Shown here in pieces: positions 6,798 through 8,537 of a stretch of 8,537 nucleotides of DNA. Each line of letters opens with the position of its first letter. Position 1 is the first letter of the stretch. The notes under the pieces are model-generated. The model worked only from the letters and a program-made list of their open reading frames with translations, did not search any database and had not been told where the DNA came from. Origin of the DNA: CAYRCJ01 sp964422785 (GTDB taxonomy: Bacteria > Patescibacteriota > Minisyncoccia > UBA11713 > 2-01-FULL-45-33); contig CAYRCJ010000033.1 in assembly GCA_964422785.1 (NCBI GenBank), positions 1 through 8,537 of the forward strand, read 5' to 3'. The translations under genes and the position numbers were made by a program.

Positions 6798-6992
6798 TTA
6801 TCCTCTTTTTTGCCGTTCCCGCTTTTTAATTTTCCAATGCGCGAACGGATATTTGTGTCCGCATTTCGGGCACTCCCACGCTCCTTTTAACGGGTCAGCG
6901 TCTCCCGCGTGTTTCATCACGACGATGAGATGGCAATGCAGGCACATTGTCGGCGCGCTGTATACCGATTGCGATTCCGCTGTATTTTTCAT
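6798..6992 (-). CDS. Small zinc-ribbon protein (two CxxC pairs)
   Basis: 64 residues. C17-x2-C20 and C41-x2-C44 (MCLHC and WECPKCGHKYPF) make a four-cysteine zinc ribbon; the second knuckle ends in the typical CGHKYPF. The tail is strongly basic (KIKKRERQKRG), suggesting nucleic-acid or ribosome contact. No named family is recognised. The start is firm: AAAGGAGG (7006-6999) lies 6 bases before ATG, with a good promoter at 7044-7017. The gene is monocistronic and converges with the dnaG-rpoD operon at the hairpin 6757-6779. A strong promoter and ribosome site imply substantial expression of a small cytoplasmic accessory factor; a regulatory or ribosome-associated function is inference only. 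Confidence 0.82.
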   Translation of the reverse strand: MKNTAESQSVYSAPTMCLHCHLIVVMKHAGDADPLKGAWECPKCGHKYPFAHWKIKKRERQKRG

Positions 6993-7016
6993 GAACTTCC
7001 TCCTTTATCCGTCAGC

Positions 7017-7044
7017 AGTATAACAAAATACTAAAATTTGTCAA
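7017..7044 (-). promoter_or_regulatory. Sigma-70 promoter for the zinc-ribbon gene
   Basis: On the minus strand TTGACA (7044-7039), a 16-base spacer and TATACT (7022-7017) with an upstream TGT that makes an extended -10. It shares the TTGACAAAT start, the 16-base spacing and the TTTG before the -10 with the promoter at 993-966. Its -35 overlaps the palindrome TCAACGTTGA (7041-7050). Confidence 0.82.
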
Positions 7045-7074
7045 CGTTGAAAAAGAATCGTCATCAAGTAGTAT
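7041..7074 (+). promoter_or_regulatory. Candidate arginine kinase promoter with overlapping palindrome
   Basis: TTGAAA at 7047-7052 and TAGTAT at 7069-7074 are separated by 16 bases and would start transcription at about 7081, essentially at the ATG (7079). The -35 overlaps back-to-back with the minus-strand -35, together forming a perfect 10-base palindrome TCAACGTTGA (7041-7050) that could serve as an operator. The -10 match is only moderate. Confidence 0.4.
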
Positions 7075-7078
7075 TCTT

Positions 7079-8122
7079 ATGGGATACGCAAACGAAATGG
7101 ATTTTATGAAAGAAATCAAACCAAATCCGAATATGTTGATGAAAAAGTATTACACTCCGGAGGTGCGTAGGATTTTAGGTAATGCCGTTCCTTCCAACGG
7201 GTGGACTGTAGAGAAAGCGGTGCAATCCGGGTTGGATAATCCCGACTCAAGCATCGGCGTATATGCCGGCGGTCCGGAATCATATACTGCCTTGGCGCCG
7301 CTTCTTGATCCGATCATCAAGGAATATCATAAGTATGATATGAGCGGGCACAAAAGCGATTTTTCGCTTGCCGGCCTTCCGTTCAAAAATCTTGATCCGG
7401 AAGGAAAATATGTTGTTTCCACCCGCGTCAGAGTGGGCCGAAATTTTCATAAATACGCGTTTCCTTCGGCAATCAGCAAGGGTGACCGCGCGAAAATGGA
7501 GAAAGAAATAATTTCCGTGCTATCCGCTCTCCCCGGATCTTTGAAAGGGGAATATTACAAGCTCGACGGCATGTCCGAATCAGACCGCCAAAAATTGGTG
7601 GAAGATCATTTTCTTTTCAAGCAAGGCGATCGCTTTTTGGAAAGCGCGGGAGTCAATCGCGATTGGCCCAAAAACCGCGGCATCTTTTTCTCGGAAGATA
7701 AAAAATTTCTGGTTTGGATTTCAGAGGAAGACAGCATGCGGATTATCAGTATGCAGCCGGGCGCGGATATCGCCGAGGTTTTCAACCGTCTGGCATCGGC
7801 GCTAAGCTACATAAATAAGCGCATTACTTTTGCTTTCGATGATGTCCGCGGGTACTACACAACCTGTCCGACTAATCTTGGAACCGCGATGCGCGCTTCG
7901 GTGCACATTAAAATTCCAAAGCTTTCAAAGGAACCAAATTTTGAGGATGTTTGCAAAGAACTTGGCCTTTCGATCCGCGGAGTTCATGGAGAACACTCTG
8001 ATTCTTCTGACGGGATTTATGATATTTCCAACAAGCGCCGTTTGGGAGTAACCGAACGTGATATTTACGCCCAGCTCTATGGCGGCATAAAGAAACTCAT
8101 CAATCTGGAATCTGAATTATAA
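7079..8122 (+). CDS. Arginine kinase (ATP:guanido phosphotransferase, phosphagen kinase)
   Basis: 347 residues, both phosphagen kinase domains present. It catalyses reversible transfer of phosphate between ATP and a guanidino substrate, most likely arginine, as a cytosolic ATP buffer. Visible hallmarks: guanidino-specificity loop DSSIGVY (S57-Y62, close to the animal arginine kinase loop with its Tyr), STRVRVGR (R116, R118), EED with catalytic E217, R221, the CPTNLGT signature with C263, R272, and the mobile loop RGVHGEH with R300 and E305. These correspond to Limulus R124, R126, E225, R229, C271, R280, R309 and E314 with constant offsets of 8-9, as I recall that protein. Oddities: the usual NEEDH is SEEDS (S215, S219). 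The all-helical N-terminal domain rules out the shorter protein-arginine kinase McsB. No Shine-Dalgarno sequence precedes the ATG; starts at 7097 or 7106 cannot be excluded. Monocistronic, with its own terminator. Confidence 0.96.
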   Translation: MGYANEMDFMKEIKPNPNMLMKKYYTPEVRRILGNAVPSNGWTVEKAVQSGLDNPDSSIGVYAGGPESYTALAPLLDPIIKEYHKYDMSGHKSDFSLAGLPFKNLDPEGKYVVSTRVRVGRNFHKYAFPSAISKGDRAKMEKEIISVLSALPGSLKGEYYKLDGMSESDRQKLVEDHFLFKQGDRFLESAGVNRDWPKNRGIFFSEDKKFLVWISEEDSMRIISMQPGADIAEVFNRLASALSYINKRITFAFDDVRGYYTTCPTNLGTAMRASVHIKIPKLSKEPNFEDVCKELGLSIRGVHGEHSDSSDGIYDISNKRRLGVTERDIYAQLYGGIKKLINLESEL

Positions 8123-8129
8123 AACAAAG

Positions 8130-8161
8130 CCCCCCGATAGCCATCGGGGGGTTGTTTTTTT
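8130..8161 (+). terminator. Intrinsic terminator of the arginine kinase gene
   Basis: A 9-bp stem of CCCCCCGAT with ATCGGGGGG (8130-8138 and 8143-8151), loop AGCC, followed by TTG and seven T (8155-8161). It begins eight bases after the stop codon. Confidence 0.93.
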
Positions 8162-8199
8162 GAATTATTTTTGTTACATTATTTAAATATTCCCGAGTA

Positions 8200-8217
8200 C
8201 CTGCCTGCGCAGGCAGG
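8200..8217. repeat. Perfect 18-base GC palindrome, intergenic
   Basis: CCTGCCTGCGCAGGCAGG is a perfect inverted repeat (9+9, no loop). Its outer part matches the arms of the palindrome in dnaG (CCT-x-CC..GGCAGG). It is the clearest copy of this short repeat family in the window. Confidence 0.8.
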
Positions 8218-8220
8218 GCT

Positions 8221-8264
8221 CAGCGGTGGAGGAGAAAAGCAAATGACTTTGCTTTTCTCCGCTG
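8221..8264. other. Long hairpin between arginine kinase and tRNA-Asn, with a hidden Shine-Dalgarno sequence
   Basis: A perfect 13-bp stem (8231-8243 with 8248-8260) with loop TGAC, plus an outer CAGC/GCTG pair (8221-8224 with 8261-8264) across a 6-base bulge. One arm carries GGAGGAG (8228-8234), well placed before an ATG at 8243 that opens a 23-codon frame ending inside the tRNA (8314). No T tract follows, so it is not a normal terminator. It might be a structured leader, a small RNA or a relic of a mobile element. Confidence 0.55.
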
Positions 8265-8293
8265 TTTACAAATTTAAAAATAGAACACATCGC

Positions 8294-8365
8294 TCCCCGG
8301 TAGCTCAGCGGTAGAGCGGCTCGCTGTTAACGAGAAGGTCCCAGGTTCGATCCCTGGCCGGGGAG
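8294..8365 (+). tRNA. tRNA-Asn (anticodon GTT)
   Basis: All arms fold: acceptor 8294-8300 with 8358-8364 (seven pairs, U1-A72), D stem GCTC/GAGC (8303-8306, 8314-8317), anticodon loop CTGTTAA (8324-8330) with anticodon GTT at 8326-8328, and T stem CCAGG/CCTGG (8341-8345, 8353-8357) with TTCGATC loop. G73 (8365) and U1-A72 agree with bacterial tRNA-Asn. The anticodon stem has one G27-A43 mismatch. CCA is not encoded, so a CCA-adding enzyme is required. The acceptor helix continues without a break for eight more pairs into the flanks (8286-8293 with 8365-8372). Confidence 0.96.
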
Positions 8366-8394
8366 CGATGTGCTTTATAGAATATTATTATGAT

Positions 8395-8422
8395 GTAACA
8401 GCTTTGTTTTAATTGATATACT
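8395..8422 (+). promoter_or_regulatory. Promoter for the gene at the window end, apparently leaderless
   Basis: GTAACA (8395-8400, four of six -35 consensus bases), a 16-base spacer and TATACT (8417-8422) with TG at 8414-8415 (extended -10). The predicted start is 8429, the A of the ATG. Spacer length and the TTG-n-TATAnT form match the two minus-strand promoters. Confidence 0.6.
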
Positions 8423-8428
8423 AAAACT

Positions 8429-8537
8429 ATGCAAAAAATAGCTACAAAAGTATTTATCTGCGCGTCCATCGCATTTGCCATTATCGGCATGCTTATGGTT
8501 TTAACGACCTCTCGCACGAGCAATGGCCCGAACATTA
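8429..8537 (+). CDS. N-terminal fragment of a membrane-anchored protein, cut by window edge
   Basis: 36 codons are visible from ATG 8429 with no stop before the end. The start reads MQKIATKVFICASIAFAIIG and continues hydrophobic to about residue 26: two lysines followed by a core of about 19 hydrophobic residues, i.e. a signal anchor or the first membrane helix, then a polar stretch (TTSRTSNGPN). Family not recognisable from this much. There is no Shine-Dalgarno sequence, but an extended -10 promoter ends six bases before the ATG, so the mRNA is probably leaderless. Confidence 0.65.
   Translation, partial: MQKIATKVFICASIAFAIIGMLMVLTTSRTSNGPNI

Noticed and set aside
7079..8122. McsB protein-arginine kinase
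   Set aside because: McsB lacks the helical N-terminal domain and the DSSIGVY specificity loop; here both are present and the C-terminal half has the CPTNLGT and GEH loop of true guanidino kinases. No mcsA, ctsR or clpC neighbours are visible.
1454..8122. UGA recoded as glycine (Gracilibacteria/Absconditabacteria code)
   Set aside because: About two thousand codons of conserved proteins contain no in-frame TGA, which is not expected under recoding.
8305..8535. Minus-strand open frame of 76 codons at the window end
   Set aside because: Its C-terminal part is the antisense of the tRNA-Asn (the RDRTWDLLVNS-type artefact), it has no ribosome site, and the opposite strand carries a promoter and gene start.
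1..8537. CRISPR array, insertion sequence, toxin-antitoxin or defence system
   Set aside because: No regularly spaced direct repeats, no transposase, Cas, nuclease or toxin-like frame was found; the repeats present are isolated short palindromes.

Overview
The window looks like chromosomal DNA of a small-genome bacterium, most likely a Candidate Phyla Radiation (Patescibacteria, Parcubacteria-like) member. This is an inference from four things: a stripped dnaG-rpoD operon, a tRNA without an encoded CCA tail, scattered GC-rich palindromes of the kind common in those genomes, and weak or absent Shine-Dalgarno sequences in front of most plus-strand genes. Nothing here gives a definite taxonomic placement. 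The standard meaning of UGA is supported: all conserved proteins are full length without in-frame TGA, and all but one gene end in TAA.

Layout. (1) 2-397, plus: the C-terminal end of a two-helix membrane protein cut by the window edge, followed by a strong hairpin terminator (404-433) that also serves the converging gene. (2) 929-438, minus: a small putative exported protein with a consensus promoter and Shine-Dalgarno sequence. (3) 1030-6770, plus: a tightly packed five-gene run, DUF1761 membrane protein, DnaG primase, primary sigma factor RpoD, a GT-C/TMTC-like membrane glycosyltransferase with TPRs, and a fatty-acid-hydroxylase-superfamily membrane enzyme, closed by an intrinsic terminator at 6757-6786. 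dnaG and rpoD overlap by 4 bases and form the core of the classical macromolecular synthesis operon without rpsU. (4) 6992-6798, minus: a 64-residue two-CxxC zinc-ribbon protein, again with a strong promoter and Shine-Dalgarno sequence. (5) 7079-8122, plus: a complete phosphagen (arginine) kinase of the animal type, with its own promoter region and terminator. (6) 8123-8537: a perfect 18-base palindrome, a long hairpin, a tRNA-Asn(GTT) inside an unusually extended acceptor helix, and the first 36 codons of a membrane-anchored protein with an apparently leaderless promoter.

How the genes work together: dnaG and rpoD couple replication priming and transcription initiation. The two following genes are membrane/envelope enzymes co-transcribed with them. 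The arginine kinase stands alone and would buffer ATP through phosphoarginine, a striking trait for such an organism. The most notable signals are the arginine kinase, the leaderless-type promoters on the plus strand against strong-SD genes on the minus strand, the palindromic repeat family (one copy inside dnaG), and the 15-bp helix around the tRNA.
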